Positions 16,512 through 24,945 of a DNA stretch of 64,000 nt are shown in pieces. The stretch covers positions 33,037-97,036 of the forward strand of contig JAICTZ010000025.1 in assembly GCA_025936115.1 (NCBI GenBank), read 5' to 3'. Source of the DNA: Polyangiaceae bacterium. Lineage in GTDB: Bacteria > Myxococcota_A > Polyangia > Polyangiales > Polyangiaceae. Position numbers and translations under genes: made by a program. Position 1 is the first letter of the stretch. Each line of letters opens with the position of its first letter. The notes under the pieces were generated by a model, which saw only the letters and a program-made list of their open reading frames with translations, made no database searches and was not told where the DNA came from.

Positions 16512-18210
16512 GCCTGACGAAAGCTTCTTGCCGAAGCGCGCTCGCACGAGGGTGGTGCGCGGCTCATTCCCCGCGTTCATCCTCTGTGCTGTCAGCGCGA
16601 CTTCCGCTTCTTGTGGCAGCGACGACTTTTGTTCGCAGGGTAGTTACGAGTGCTCCGGCAGCTCACCACCCCCGGCCGGTTCATCCGGCTCCGGCGGTAG
16701 CGCGGGCGCCTCGGCCGGCGGTAACGGCCAAGGCGGCTATGCAAACGCGGCTGGTTCCCTTGCGACCGGCGGGCTCGCCGGCGATTCGGGCTTGGGAGAG
16801 GGAGGCTTCGGCGAAAGCGCGAGCGGTGGCACTGCCACCGGCGGCTCGACGGGCACGAGCAACGGCGGCGAAGGTGGCGAGGGCGGCGACGGCCCGAACG
16901 TGTGCGATCTCGCTTCCCCCTTCGCCGGCTGCGTCCTCGCTCCCGGCTCCGTCGCCATCTACGTCGCCCCGCCCTCTGCCTACGGAGACGACGAAAACGA
17001 AGGTACCCAAGAGAAGCCCGTCGCCACACTCGCCCACGCGCTCGAGCTCGCCGCGGACGACCAGCTTCCGATTTTCGTCTGCTCGGGCACGTACGACGAG
17101 CACGTCGAAATAACGACGAGCGGACTCGCCATCCACGGTTCCTACGGCTGCGACAACTCCGTCTGGACGTACGACCCGAGCAAGCCGTCGCGCCTCGCGC
17201 CGAGCTCGAACACCGAAGCTCTACGCGTCAGCGACGTCCATGGGCTCGAGGTCGATGACATGGAACTGGTCTCGGCGAACGCGACCGATCCCGGCGCGAG
17301 CAGCGTCGCCGTGTTCGTCACCGTGTCCGACGATGTCACCTTCACCCGGGTGCACGCCATCGCTGGAAATGGCGCCAAGGGCGCGGACGGCCATCGCGAC
17401 GAATACGCATATCCCGATCCTGCGCAGCTCAGGGGCTATGACGCGTCCGGCGACACCCCTGGTCCCGCGCAAGACACGTGCCCTGTCTGTGAAGGCGCGA
17501 CGACCGAGACGATCGGGGGAAGCGGCGGGCTAGCGCAACAGACGGGGACGCCCGGCGAGCCGCACGAATATGGCGGTGGCGCAGGCGGCTCCATCGAAGC
17601 GCTCGATTGCACGAACGGCAGCCGGGGTGGCAACGCGCCGGCTGCAAGCGACGGAGCGGGCGCTAGCGCGCACGGCACACTGACTTCCGACGGCTGGAGC
17701 CCTTCGCCCGGCGACCCAGGTGATAGCGGACAGCCTGGTCAAGGCGGGGGCGGCGGCGCGGGCGCAGCGATGAGTGGAGGAGGAGCAGGTGGCGGCGGCG
17801 CCTGCGGCGGGTGCGGTGGAAACGGTGGCCAGAGCGGCATGGGCGGTGGCGCGAGCATCGCGATCCTCTCCCTCGGCTCGAGGCTCACGCTCACGAGCTG
17901 TGTTCTCGAGACCAGCGCCGCAGGGGCGGGCGGCAACGGACATTCCGGTCAGGACGGCCAAGTCGGAGGCATGCGCGGAACCGGTTCGAAGAACGGCTGC
18001 TCGGGTGGTCCCGGTGGCAGCGGCGGCGTGGGCGGCGGCGGCGGCGGCGGCGCCGGCGGCATTTCGGTCGGCATCGCGTCCACGGGCAGCTACGTCAGTG
18101 TCGGTACCGACACGACCATCACACCGGGCACGGCCGGTTCCGGCGGACACGGCGGTGGAGCCGACAATTCCGGTGTGCCGGGCGTCGCGGAACAGCGCCT
18201 CGAGCTCTAG
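16510..18210 (+). CDS. Glycine-rich lipoprotein with parallel-beta-helix-like region
   Basis: A 566-aa exported protein. A basic leader followed by SFPAFILCAVSATSASC gives a lipobox-like end. Gly/Ser/Ala-rich tracts follow (GGSAGASAGGNGQGG). A central segment has the DUF1565/right-handed-beta-helix look: GDDENEGTQEKPVATLAHAL, then FVCSGTYDEHVEI and repeated LEVDDMELVSANA-type turns. The C-terminal third is again glycine-rich (GGVGGGGGGGAGG). Such proteins are typical cell-surface proteins of Myxococcota. GTG 16510 is used as start; GTG 16552 or 16555 are alternatives. No enzymatic residues are evident. Confidence 0.65.
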   Translation: MPDESFLPKRARTRVVRGSFPAFILCAVSATSASCGSDDFCSQGSYECSGSSPPPAGSSGSGGSAGASAGGNGQGGYANAAGSLATGGLAGDSGLGEGGFGESASGGTATGGSTGTSNGGEGGEGGDGPNVCDLASPFAGCVLAPGSVAIYVAPPSAYGDDENEGTQEKPVATLAHALELAADDQLPIFVCSGTYDEHVEITTSGLAIHGSYGCDNSVWTYDPSKPSRLAPSSNTEALRVSDVHGLEVDDMELVSANATDPGASSVAVFVTVSDDVTFTRVHAIAGNGAKGADGHRDEYAYPDPAQLRGYDASGDTPGPAQDTCPVCEGATTETIGGSGGLAQQTGTPGEPHEYGGGAGGSIEALDCTNGSRGGNAPAASDGAGASAHGTLTSDGWSPSPGDPGDSGQPGQGGGGGAGAAMSGGGAGGGGACGGCGGNGGQSGMGGGASIAILSLGSRLTLTSCVLETSAAGAGGNGHSGQDGQVGGMRGTGSKNGCSGGPGGSGGVGGGGGGGAGGISVGIASTGSYVSVGTDTTITPGTAGSGGHGGGADNSGVPGVAEQRLEL

Positions 18211-18242
18211 CCTCGAGCGCGCCACGAGGCGCTGATGAGCCG

Positions 18243-18869
18243 CTAGACGGCAATGCCGAGCTCGGAGATCAGCGCGTCGATCTCGTCACCCGCGAGCACC
18301 GCCCCGAGCGCGGCGACAGCGTCAGCGCCCTGCCCGAGACAAGCTTTCGCGACGCTCGCGGTCACGCCGCCCAGCGCCCAAACCCGCATCCCCTCGTCGC
18401 GTTGCGACGCAGCGTCGCAGCGCGCGCGCAGACGCCCAACGGCTTCGAGCCCGAGCGCCGCTTTGCCCTTCCGAGCCGCGAAAATCGGAGAGAGCACCCA
18501 CGCATCGACCGCGGGATCGAGCGCGGCATGCTCGTCGTGGCATGCGCGCGAAATGAACGCCTTCGGCCCGACGATGCCGCGAGCATCCGCCGCCGTGACG
18601 CTCGCTTCAGGGAGGTGCACGCCGTCTGCGCCGAGCAACACGGCGAGATCCAGGCGATCGTTCACCTGGAACCAGTGGTTCCACTTCGTGCAGAGCGCGC
18701 GGAGCTCGCGGCCGAACGCGAGCCGTTCCAAAGCCGACAGCTCGCGATCACGGAGCTGGAAGAGGACGCTCCACGGACGCGCTGCGCGCGCGACGTGCTC
18801 GAAACGTCCGAGCGTTTCGGTGGCAGTCGCGAACGAGCGATCGGTGAGCGCCACGAGCCGCGGCGCCAT
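18243..18869 (-). CDS. thiE: Thiamine phosphate synthase-like protein (ThiE/TenI family)
   Basis: A 208-aa TIM-barrel protein starting at ATG 18869 (MAPRLVALTDRSF). Family signatures are LFQLRDRELSALERL, WFQVNDRLDLAVLLGADGVHL, VLSPIFAARKGKAALG and VWALGGVTASVAKACLGQGA. ThiE joins the thiazole and pyrimidine halves of thiamine phosphate. The usual R-x-K after beta strand 2 reads R-D-R here, so TenI-like or altered activity is possible. It follows the epimerase gene by 56 bp on the same strand; thiG lies 2.3 kb away on the other strand. Confidence 0.75.
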   Translation of the reverse strand: MAPRLVALTDRSFATATETLGRFEHVARAARPWSVLFQLRDRELSALERLAFGRELRALCTKWNHWFQVNDRLDLAVLLGADGVHLPEASVTAADARGIVGPKAFISRACHDEHAALDPAVDAWVLSPIFAARKGKAALGLEAVGRLRARCDAASQRDEGMRVWALGGVTASVAKACLGQGADAVAALGAVLAGDEIDALISELGIAV

Positions 18870-18925
18870 CGCGCGCGGCGAGGGTCGGGACGCTCCGTTC
18901 GTCAACGCGCCCGCCTCATGGCACG

Positions 18926-19906
18926 TTACGCTTCCGAGAGTTTCGCCACCGCGCGCTCGTACCACTCGACCATGCGCCGCGCACCTTCGTCGAGGCCGAC
19001 GCTCGGGCGATAGCCGAGGAGCCGCCGCGCCTTGTCGATGTCCGCGTGCGTGCGCTCGACGTCGGCTTCGGGTTTCGGCGCTTCGATCCACGGCACCTTG
19101 CGCCCCGTGTACCGCTCGAACGCCGCGAGGAAATCGCTCACGAGCGCCGGCTCCCCCCGACCCAAGTTGACGATTTCGTAGCCGAGCGCTGCGTCGACGG
19201 CCGCCACGATGCCGGCTACCGTATCGCTCACGAACGTCCAATCGCGCGCCATGCGGCCGCCCTCGTAGAGGTTGAGCGGAACGCCGGTGCGAATCGCGTC
19301 GACGAGCCGATACGTGAGCATATCCGGCCGACCTCGCGGTCCGTAAACGGTGAAGAACCGCAGCGCCGTGAAGCTCGTACGGTAGAGATGATGGTACGCG
19401 TGCCCGAGGAGCTCGGCGGCGCGCTTGCTCGCGGGATACGGCGCGAGCGGACGGTCGGCAGGATCGTCCTCACGAAACGGCAAACGTGTCGTGGCGCCGT
19501 AAGCGGACGAGGTCGAAGCGAACACGATGCGACCCTGGCCGTACGCGCGCGCGGCCTCGAGCAACGTCAGCGTGCCGCCGAGATTCACGTCGTAGTACGT
19601 CACGGGATCGTCGGCGGACGCGCGCACGCCGGCCATCGCGGCGAGATGCACCACTACGTCGAAGCGATGCTCCGCGAACAAGCGCTCGACGAGCGGCTTG
19701 TCGCGCAAATCGCCTTCCACCAGCCGAAAGTCGGCCGCGGGCGCCTCGGCCGCGATCTCGGCGACGTTCGCGCGCTTCCTCTGGGGGTCGTAATAGGGAT
19801 TGAAATTGTCGAGTCCGATCACGCGGTTGCCGCGCGCCGCGAGCGCCACGGCGGTGTGGCTACCGATGAAGCCCGCGGCGCCGGTGAGGAGGACGGTGAG
19901 CGTCAA
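18926..19906 (-). CDS. NAD-dependent nucleotide-sugar epimerase (UDP-glucuronate 4-epimerase-like)
   Basis: A 326-aa extended SDR. The N-terminal NAD motif is LTGAAGFIGSHTAVAL, followed by LDNFNPYYDPQRKRANV, a pattern typical of UDP-glucuronate 4-epimerases. The catalytic set includes FASTSSAYG and YPASKRAAE (YxxxK), and FFTVYGPRGRPDM marks the substrate side. It should interconvert UDP-GlcA and UDP-GalA for surface polysaccharide. It sits between mlaF and thiE on the minus strand with short gaps. Specificity among GalE-like activities is inferred. Confidence 0.85.
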   Translation of the reverse strand: MTLTVLLTGAAGFIGSHTAVALAARGNRVIGLDNFNPYYDPQRKRANVAEIAAEAPAADFRLVEGDLRDKPLVERLFAEHRFDVVVHLAAMAGVRASADDPVTYYDVNLGGTLTLLEAARAYGQGRIVFASTSSAYGATTRLPFREDDPADRPLAPYPASKRAAELLGHAYHHLYRTSFTALRFFTVYGPRGRPDMLTYRLVDAIRTGVPLNLYEGGRMARDWTFVSDTVAGIVAAVDAALGYEIVNLGRGEPALVSDFLAAFERYTGRKVPWIEAPKPEADVERTHADIDKARRLLGYRPSVGLDEGARRMVEWYERAVAKLSEA

Positions 19907-19932
19907 AGCAGGACCCTTCTTTGGAAGCGACT

Positions 19933-20742
19933 CTAACCTTTGTCGTGCCGGGGAGCCATCGACTCTCGTTCGGCGAGCAGCTTGTCGACTTCGATGCCGC
20001 TACAGTCGATGAACTCCTTCAAGAGCTCGGCCCCGCTCGCAACGAGGTCACGGGGCGTTCCGGCCGCGACCACGCGCCCCTCGGAGAGCAGGACGATTTG
20101 GTCGGCGATCCTGAGCGCGCCCCCCATGTCGTGCGAGATCACGATGCTCGTCACCCCGAAGCGCTCGCGCGTCTCGACGATGAGATCGTCGACTTTGCGG
20201 CTCGTGATCGGATCGAGGCCGCTCGTGGGCTCGTCGTAGAGCACGGCTTCGGGCTCGAGCATGAGCGCGCGCGCGAGCCCGACGCGTTTGCGCATGCCGC
20301 CCGACAGCTGGCTCGGAAAGCGCTCCTCGATGTCGGTGAGCCCGAGCACCGACAGCTTTTCGAGCACCTTGTCGCGGATCTCGCGCTCGCTCAGCTTCGT
20401 GTGCTCGCGCAGCGGGAAGGCGACGTTGTCGAGGACGTTCATCGAGTCGAGCAGGGCGGAGTACTGAAACACCATTCCGAAGCGGCGACGTACCTGGGTG
20501 AGCTCCCGCTCGGAGAGCTTCGCGATGTCCACGTCGTTCACGTGGATGCTGCCGCTCGTCGGACGATCGAGGCCGATGAGGATCTTGAGCAGCGTCGTCT
20601 TGCCGGCACCCGAGCCACCGATGATGACGGTGATCTCGCCCTTGCGGATCGTCATGTCGACGTCGCAGAGCGCCTGAAAGTTGCCGAAGCGCTTGGCCAG
20701 GCGTTCGACGACGATGTGTGGCGGGGGCGACTCGGCGGACAC
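19933..20742 (-). CDS. ABC transporter ATPase, MlaF-type (orphan)
   Basis: A 269-aa ATP-binding subunit resembling MlaF/Ttg2A, the ATPase of phospholipid and MCE-type transporters. Walker A is IIGGSGAGKTTLLKIL, the signature is LSGGMRKRVGLARAL, Walker B is VLYDEPTSGLDP, and the switch His is in ISHDMGG. The MlaF-like EEFIDCSG-type tail is present (LKEFIDCSGIEVDK). No MlaE permease, MlaD MCE protein or other transporter subunit is encoded in the window, so its partners must be elsewhere. The next minus-strand gene follows after 26 bp. Confidence 0.85.
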   Translation of the reverse strand: MSAESPPPHIVVERLAKRFGNFQALCDVDMTIRKGEITVIIGGSGAGKTTLLKILIGLDRPTSGSIHVNDVDIAKLSERELTQVRRRFGMVFQYSALLDSMNVLDNVAFPLREHTKLSEREIRDKVLEKLSVLGLTDIEERFPSQLSGGMRKRVGLARALMLEPEAVLYDEPTSGLDPITSRKVDDLIVETRERFGVTSIVISHDMGGALRIADQIVLLSEGRVVAAGTPRDLVASGAELLKEFIDCSGIEVDKLLAERESMAPRHDKG

Positions 20743-20826
20743 CAGAACGAGCGAAGCCTACCCGAGGGGGGAGCGCCCCGCGAAGGTGCTCGCGCGGCCG
20801 AGTGGCCGGCAGGAACGCGGTGGAGC

Positions 20827-20858
20827 TTGACGCCGGCCGTGGGAGTCGAAAGCTTTCG
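20827..20858 (+). promoter_or_regulatory. Putative promoter with CGAAAGCTTTCG palindrome 3 bp before the ATG
   Basis: TTGACG at 20827-20832, 17 bases, then AAGCTT at 20850-20855. The perfect 12-bp palindrome CGAAAGCTTTCG spans 20847-20858 and covers the -10 region. The ATG at 20862 would be at or next to the start site, giving a leaderless message for the 92-aa gene and thiG. Same palindrome core as at 16499-16510. Confidence 0.4.
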
Positions 20859-20861
20859 CCC

Positions 20862-21140
20862 ATGACTCACGAACACCTCGCGGCACTGATCGCAGCCGGC
20901 GACGCCAAGAAGGCCGCCGACAACTGGATGACGCTGCCCGAAGGTCGCTCCATGACCCTCTACGTCGCCGCCGGCCAGTCCACGCTGACGATCTCCCGCG
21001 TGCAGGCCGTGCGTCACGACGGCGCGCTCCTCTATGCCCGTACCATCAAGAGCGAGCTGTTCATTCTCGCGCTCGAAGACGCTTTCGCCGGCAGCCTCGA
21101 CGCGCCCGCGAGCGTCGGCAAGAAGGCTGGGTTCCTGTGA
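20862..21140 (+). CDS. 92-aa protein of unknown function, coupled to thiG
   Basis: A small soluble protein (MTHEHLAALIAAGDAKKA...) with predicted beta-rich middle (MTLYVAAGQSTLTISRVQAV). It occupies the place where ThiS often sits before thiG and overlaps thiG by GTGA. However, it ends in KKAGFL, lacks the C-terminal Gly-Gly that ThiS needs for thiocarboxylation, and is longer than ThiS. No cysteine or known motif is visible. A role linked to thiamine or its regulation is only suggested by position. Confidence 0.7.
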   Translation: MTHEHLAALIAAGDAKKAADNWMTLPEGRSMTLYVAAGQSTLTISRVQAVRHDGALLYARTIKSELFILALEDAFAGSLDAPASVGKKAGFL

Positions 21141-21931
21141 CCTCCCCTACTGACGACCAGAACGATCCGCTCGTCGTCGGCACGCACCGCTTCCGTTCGC
21201 GGCTCTTCGTCGGCACCGGCAAGTACGCGAGCGTCGACGAGACGCGCGCCGCGCTCGAGGCATCCGGCGCCGAGGTCGTCACCGTGGCGCTCCGGCGCAT
21301 CAACCTCGCCGATCGGAGCGAAGGCTCGCTCGGCAAGCTCCTGCTCGGCGGCCGCTACACGATTTTGCCGAACACCGCGGGTTGCTACACCGCCGACGAA
21401 GCGGTCCGCACGCTGCGGCTCGCGCGTGAGCTCGGCCTCGCGAGCATCGTGAAGCTCGAAGTGATCGGTGATCCCAAGACGCTCTACCCCGACAACGAGC
21501 AGACGCTCGAAGCCGCCAAGCTGCTCGTCAAAGAAGGTTTCACGGTCCTGCCCTACTGCATGGACGACCCGATCGTCTGCAGAAAGCTCGAAGATCTCGG
21601 CTGCGCCGCCGTGATGCCGCTCGCCGCGCCCATCGGCTCGGGCCTCGGCATCAGGAACCCGTATAACCTCCGCATCATCCTCGAACACGCGAAAGTACCC
21701 GTGATCGTCGACGCCGGGGTCGGTACGGCCAGCGACGCCGCGATCGCGCTCGAGCTCGGCTGTCACGGCGTGCTCTTGAATACGGCCATTGCGCAAGCAA
21801 AAAATCCGGTGCTGATGGCGCACGCCATGCGTGAAGCCGTGAGCGCCGGCCGCCGCGCGTTCTTGGCCGGCCGCATGCCGCGCCGCCTGTACGCGAGCGC
21901 TTCGAGTCCCGAGAGCGGGCTCATCGAATGA
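21137..21931 (+). CDS. thiG: Thiazole synthase ThiG
   Basis: A 264-aa TIM barrel that makes the thiazole phosphate of thiamine from DXP, dehydroglycine or glycine imine, and ThiS thiocarboxylate. Signatures: SRLFVGTGKYAS, EVVTVALRRINL (catalytic region), LPNTAGCYTADEAVR, VKLEVIGDPKTLYPDN (Schiff-base Lys in VKLEV), LPYCMDDPIVCRKL and VDAGVGTASDAAIALELGC. Starts at GTG 21137, overlapping the previous stop; its own stop overlaps the MFS gene start (ATGA). ThiS, ThiF and ThiH/ThiO are not in the window. Confidence 0.95.
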   Translation: MTSPTDDQNDPLVVGTHRFRSRLFVGTGKYASVDETRAALEASGAEVVTVALRRINLADRSEGSLGKLLLGGRYTILPNTAGCYTADEAVRTLRLARELGLASIVKLEVIGDPKTLYPDNEQTLEAAKLLVKEGFTVLPYCMDDPIVCRKLEDLGCAAVMPLAAPIGSGLGIRNPYNLRIILEHAKVPVIVDAGVGTASDAAIALELGCHGVLLNTAIAQAKNPVLMAHAMREAVSAGRRAFLAGRMPRRLYASASSPESGLIE

Positions 21932-23184
21932 CGGCGGCCCCGGCGCGAGCGCCTCGAGAGCCGCTCACGCCCTACCAGCGCCGCCTGTTCGGTTTTCTCG
22001 GCGTCGCGACGTTCTTCGAAGGCTACGACTTCTTCGCGCTCACGCAGGTGCTGCCGAGCATCCGTACGGCTTTCGCCCTCGATCGCGCCCAGGCCGGCTA
22101 CCTCGTGGGTGCGATCAATCTCGGAACGTTGCTCGCTTACTTGCTCGTGAGCCGCGCCGACCGCTGGGGCCGAAAGCGCGTCTTGTCCGTGACCATCCTC
22201 GGCTACGCGCTCTTCACGTTCCTCTCGGGCCTGGCGCCGAACGTTTGGATTTTCGGTGCGTTCCAGCTCGTCGCGCGCGTCTTTTTGATCGGTGAATGGG
22301 CGACGAGCATGGTGATCGCGGCCGAGGAATTTCCGGCAGAGCGGCGCGGCATGGTGCTCGGCGTGATCAGCGCAACGTCCAGTCTCGGCGCCGTGATCTG
22401 CGCGGGCATCGTACCCATGGTCACGAAGCTCGCGAGCTGGCGCGCGGTGTATCTCGTGGGCGTCGTGCCGCTCTTGCTCATGGCCTGGGCGCGCCGGGAT
22501 TTACGCGAAACCCAGCGGTTCGAGGCGAGCCACGCCGAACCACGGCGACCGCTGCTCGCGATTTTCGGCACGCCGTATCGGCGACGCGTGCTCGAGCTCG
22601 CGGCGATTTGGTTTTTCACCTACGTCTGCACGCAAAACGCCGTCACCTTCTGGAAAGACTACGCACTCCACGAGCTCGGGCTGGCCGACAGCGCGGCGGC
22701 GCTCGTCGTGACGCTCGGCGCCGTCGTCTCGATGCCGCTCGTCTTCTTCGCAGGGAAGCTCTTCGACGTGATCGGGCGCAAGCCGGGCGCGGTGTTCGTC
22801 TACGCAACCGTGCTCACCGGCGTGCTCGGCGTCTATTTCTTCGAGTCCCACGTCCTACTCACCGTGGCGATGATCCTCGCGATGTTCGGGCTCTCCGCCG
22901 TGCTCACGCTGCTCAACACCGTGACGACCGAGCTCTTTCCGACCGAGCTCCGCGGCGACGCTTTCGTCTGGTCGAACAACCTGCTCGGCCGTATCGGCTA
23001 CGTCGCCTCCCCCTTCGTGCTCGGCGAGCTCGCGCGCGATCGCGGCTGGGGCCCCGTGCTGCGCGGCAGCGTCGTTTTCCCGGCGCTCGCGCTCGTTTTA
23101 CTTCTGATTTGGCTGCCGGAAACCCGCGGCCGGGAGCTCGAGCAGACCGCGACCGTCGAAGAAGCGGAAGCGACGCGTGGTTGA
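21928..23184 (+). CDS. MFS transporter
   Basis: A 418-aa major facilitator with about 12 hydrophobic helices. FFEGYDFFALTQVLPSI in helix 1 and the loop 2-3 motif DRWGRKRVL are typical of the metabolite:H+ and aromatic-acid symporter branches; the mirrored loop FDVIGRKPG is in the second half. It is coupled by ATGA overlap to thiG and overlaps the VanZ-like gene by 8 bp. A role in uptake of thiamine or a precursor is possible from position but not shown by sequence. Confidence 0.88.
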   Translation: MTAAPARAPREPLTPYQRRLFGFLGVATFFEGYDFFALTQVLPSIRTAFALDRAQAGYLVGAINLGTLLAYLLVSRADRWGRKRVLSVTILGYALFTFLSGLAPNVWIFGAFQLVARVFLIGEWATSMVIAAEEFPAERRGMVLGVISATSSLGAVICAGIVPMVTKLASWRAVYLVGVVPLLLMAWARRDLRETQRFEASHAEPRRPLLAIFGTPYRRRVLELAAIWFFTYVCTQNAVTFWKDYALHELGLADSAAALVVTLGAVVSMPLVFFAGKLFDVIGRKPGAVFVYATVLTGVLGVYFFESHVLLTVAMILAMFGLSAVLTLLNTVTTELFPTELRGDAFVWSNNLLGRIGYVASPFVLGELARDRGWGPVLRGSVVFPALALVLLLIWLPETRGRELEQTATVEEAEATRG

Positions 23185-23620
23185 TTCTGCACCCGTGAGG
23201 CCGAGCTTGCCCTCGCCCGTTCCACTGGTGCCTTCGAGCGTGCCGCCCGAACCCGTGCTTCAGGGCGGCTTCGTGCGCAATGTGCTGCCGGCGCTGGTCT
23301 GGGCCATCGCGATTTTCATCGGTGGCAGCAGCGGCGTGCCGCAGCCGCGCATCGACCTGGGACTACCGGCCGACAAGGTCAATCACGTCGTCGCGTTCCT
23401 CGGGCTTCAGCTCCTGAGCTACCGCGCGCTGCGCTACGCGCTCCCCGCGAGGCGGCGCGCACCGCTGCGCTGGCTCGCCGTGCTCGTAGCCGTACTCGTC
23501 GGGATCGCGCTCGAGCTCTATCAGCTCGGTCTGCCCGATCGGTCGGCTGACGTCGCAGACGTGATGGCCGACAGCGTCGGCGCGCTCGTCGGTGCCGTCG
23601 CGCTCACCTTCTTGCGTTGA
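23177..23620 (+). CDS. VanZ-like family membrane protein
   Basis: A 147-aa membrane protein. A Pro-rich cytoplasmic N-terminus is followed by four hydrophobic segments. The VanZ-family hallmark DKVNHVVAFLGLQLLS and the later ELYQLGLPDRSADVADVMAD (acidic pattern after an EL-Q) are present. VanZ proteins confer low-level teicoplanin resistance in enterococci, but most family members have no known role. GTG 23177 is the likely start, inside the end of the MFS gene. Confidence 0.8.
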   Translation: MVDSAPVRPSLPSPVPLVPSSVPPEPVLQGGFVRNVLPALVWAIAIFIGGSSGVPQPRIDLGLPADKVNHVVAFLGLQLLSYRALRYALPARRRAPLRWLAVLVAVLVGIALELYQLGLPDRSADVADVMADSVGALVGAVALTFLR

Positions 23621-24033
23621 TCCGGCGCGGAGTCTGGACGTGGCCAGAGCTCCACGCCGGTGTGGTTGCGAATCCACGTCCGGCCCCGTTCCTCAGTCAC
23701 AATCTGTTGATATCGTTAATTTTTCTGGCACCACCCGGCGCGGCCCGACCCTTGCTAATGCTGGCTACATGACCGCCTCTTACGATCCGAAGGTCGTCGC
23801 CCTCACCGCGCTTGGCCTCGCCTGCTTCGCGTTCGGCTTCTCCGTGACTGCAGTCGCCTACCCGAGCGTCTCTCACGCTGCGACGAACCCCGGGACCTCG
23901 ATCGCGCGCCCCATGTCACCGGCAATCACCGCGTCAAGCGCGCCGCGCTCGGCGGCTCGAGCGCGCGGCTGTCAGCGCGGCGAATGACCGTTGCGCCGCT
24001 CGCGCGACGTGCCGCCACCAGCGTAGCGTCGAT
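23621..24033. other. 413-bp region with little coding evidence
   Basis: This gap separates the VanZ-like gene from the convergent NodB-type gene. It contains an AT-rich patch at about 23699-23726, unusual for this sequence and possibly a promoter, and one weak small ORF listed separately. I see no tRNA, terminator hairpin or repeat in it. Confidence 0.4.
23769..23987 (+). CDS. Possible small exported protein (72 aa), uncertain
   Basis: ATG 23769 opens a 72-codon frame whose product starts MTASYDPKVVALTALGLACF and continues with a hydrophobic leader ending near SVSHAATNPG, a plausible signal-peptidase site. The rest is short and Ala/Arg-rich with no motif. No clear ribosome site precedes it, but the AT-rich patch 45-70 bp upstream could be its promoter. 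It could be a non-coding frame or a gene remnant. Confidence 0.3.
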   Translation: MTASYDPKVVALTALGLACFAFGFSVTAVAYPSVSHAATNPGTSIARPMSPAITASSAPRSAARARGCQRGE

Positions 24034-24945
24034 TCAGCTCACGACGCGTGCCGCTTCGTCGAGCCGCAAGAAGCTGAAACCCATCTTGCGTAAGAGCTCG
24101 ATCGCCGCGGTGAGCGCACCGACCTTGGCTGGGCGCGACAGACGCGCGTCGGGCTGGTGCGGCGCGAGCGCTTCGAGCTCGTCGTCGGCGCCGAGGAAAT
24201 CGATGCCGTGGAGCTCCAGGTTCACGAAGGGCTCGAGCATCAACGTCCGGGTCATCAGGCGCGCGCCGTCGGGACCTGCGAGGACGAGCGAGGTGCCGAT
24301 GTACGGCAAGCGTGTGCCGGGCATGACCTGGATCGGCAACTCGGGCAGCCCGCTGCCGCGTTTCCAATACGGCGCGCCGAGCCGGTACGGGCGCGCCGGG
24401 GCGAGCAGCATGCTCGAGCTACCGCGCACCGATCGCGACGTACGACCGCGGAGCTTGAGCGCGAAAAGCTTCAGGGCCTTGGCTGCGTAGTACGCCGGGC
24501 TCGGAAACACGGACGAGTCGTAGCCGACGCCGAACGTCGCGAGCACGCGCACGAGCTCGTCGTTCACGAGGTAGCCCGGCGCGCGAAAGCCGCTCGGCCG
24601 CGTGCCGGTCGCGTGCCAGATGGCGTCGATGCCGCCCAGAACCTCACGCTCCATCTCCGAGCGATCGCGGAGCGTCAGATCGTAGTAGTGCGAAAGCGAA
24701 TGATTCGCGAGCTCGTGCCCGCGTGCGAGGAGCGCACGGGCCGTCTCGGCGTTCTCGGGGCGCTCGAGATCGCGGCCTACCGTGAAAAAAGTGAGCGGCA
24801 CGCCGAGGCCCTCGGCCCAGTCCGCGGCGCGTGGCACCGCCCGGTCGTAAACCAGGTGCGCCGCGCGCTCGGCTGAGCCGAGGCCGTGAATCGCGTGATA
24901 GTGATGGATCTCGTCGAGGTCGATCGAGACCGCCGCGAGTCTCAT
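24034..24945 (-). CDS. NodB-domain polysaccharide deacetylase
   Basis: A 303-aa carbohydrate esterase 4 type protein. The N-terminal metal/catalytic Asp motif appears as SIDLDEIHHY; the metal-binding His pair is in HELANHSLSHYYDL; the third motif is RPSGFRAPGY. It would remove N- or O-acetyl groups from a polysaccharide. No signal peptide is visible, so a cytoplasmic or membrane-associated site is likely. The start codon overlaps the stop of tsf (ATGA), an odd partner for a translation factor. Substrate unknown. Confidence 0.88.
   Translation of the reverse strand: MRLAAVSIDLDEIHHYHAIHGLGSAERAAHLVYDRAVPRAADWAEGLGVPLTFFTVGRDLERPENAETARALLARGHELANHSLSHYYDLTLRDRSEMEREVLGGIDAIWHATGTRPSGFRAPGYLVNDELVRVLATFGVGYDSSVFPSPAYYAAKALKLFALKLRGRTSRSVRGSSSMLLAPARPYRLGAPYWKRGSGLPELPIQVMPGTRLPYIGTSLVLAGPDGARLMTRTLMLEPFVNLELHGIDFLGADDELEALAPHQPDARLSRPAKVGALTAAIELLRKMGFSFLRLDEAARVVS

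Noticed and set aside
20743..20861. Possible TPP riboswitch before the thiG operon
   Set aside because: No CUGAGA or ACC-CUUUGAACCUGA-type conserved segments; the start codon also seems to be next to the transcription start.
20862..21140. ThiS sulfur carrier
   Set aside because: Too long, no C-terminal Gly-Gly and no ubiquitin-like pattern; left as unknown.
23726..23755. Sigma54-like elements TGGCAC and TTGC
   Set aside because: The spacing between them is about 20 bases instead of the 5 needed for a -24/-12 promoter.
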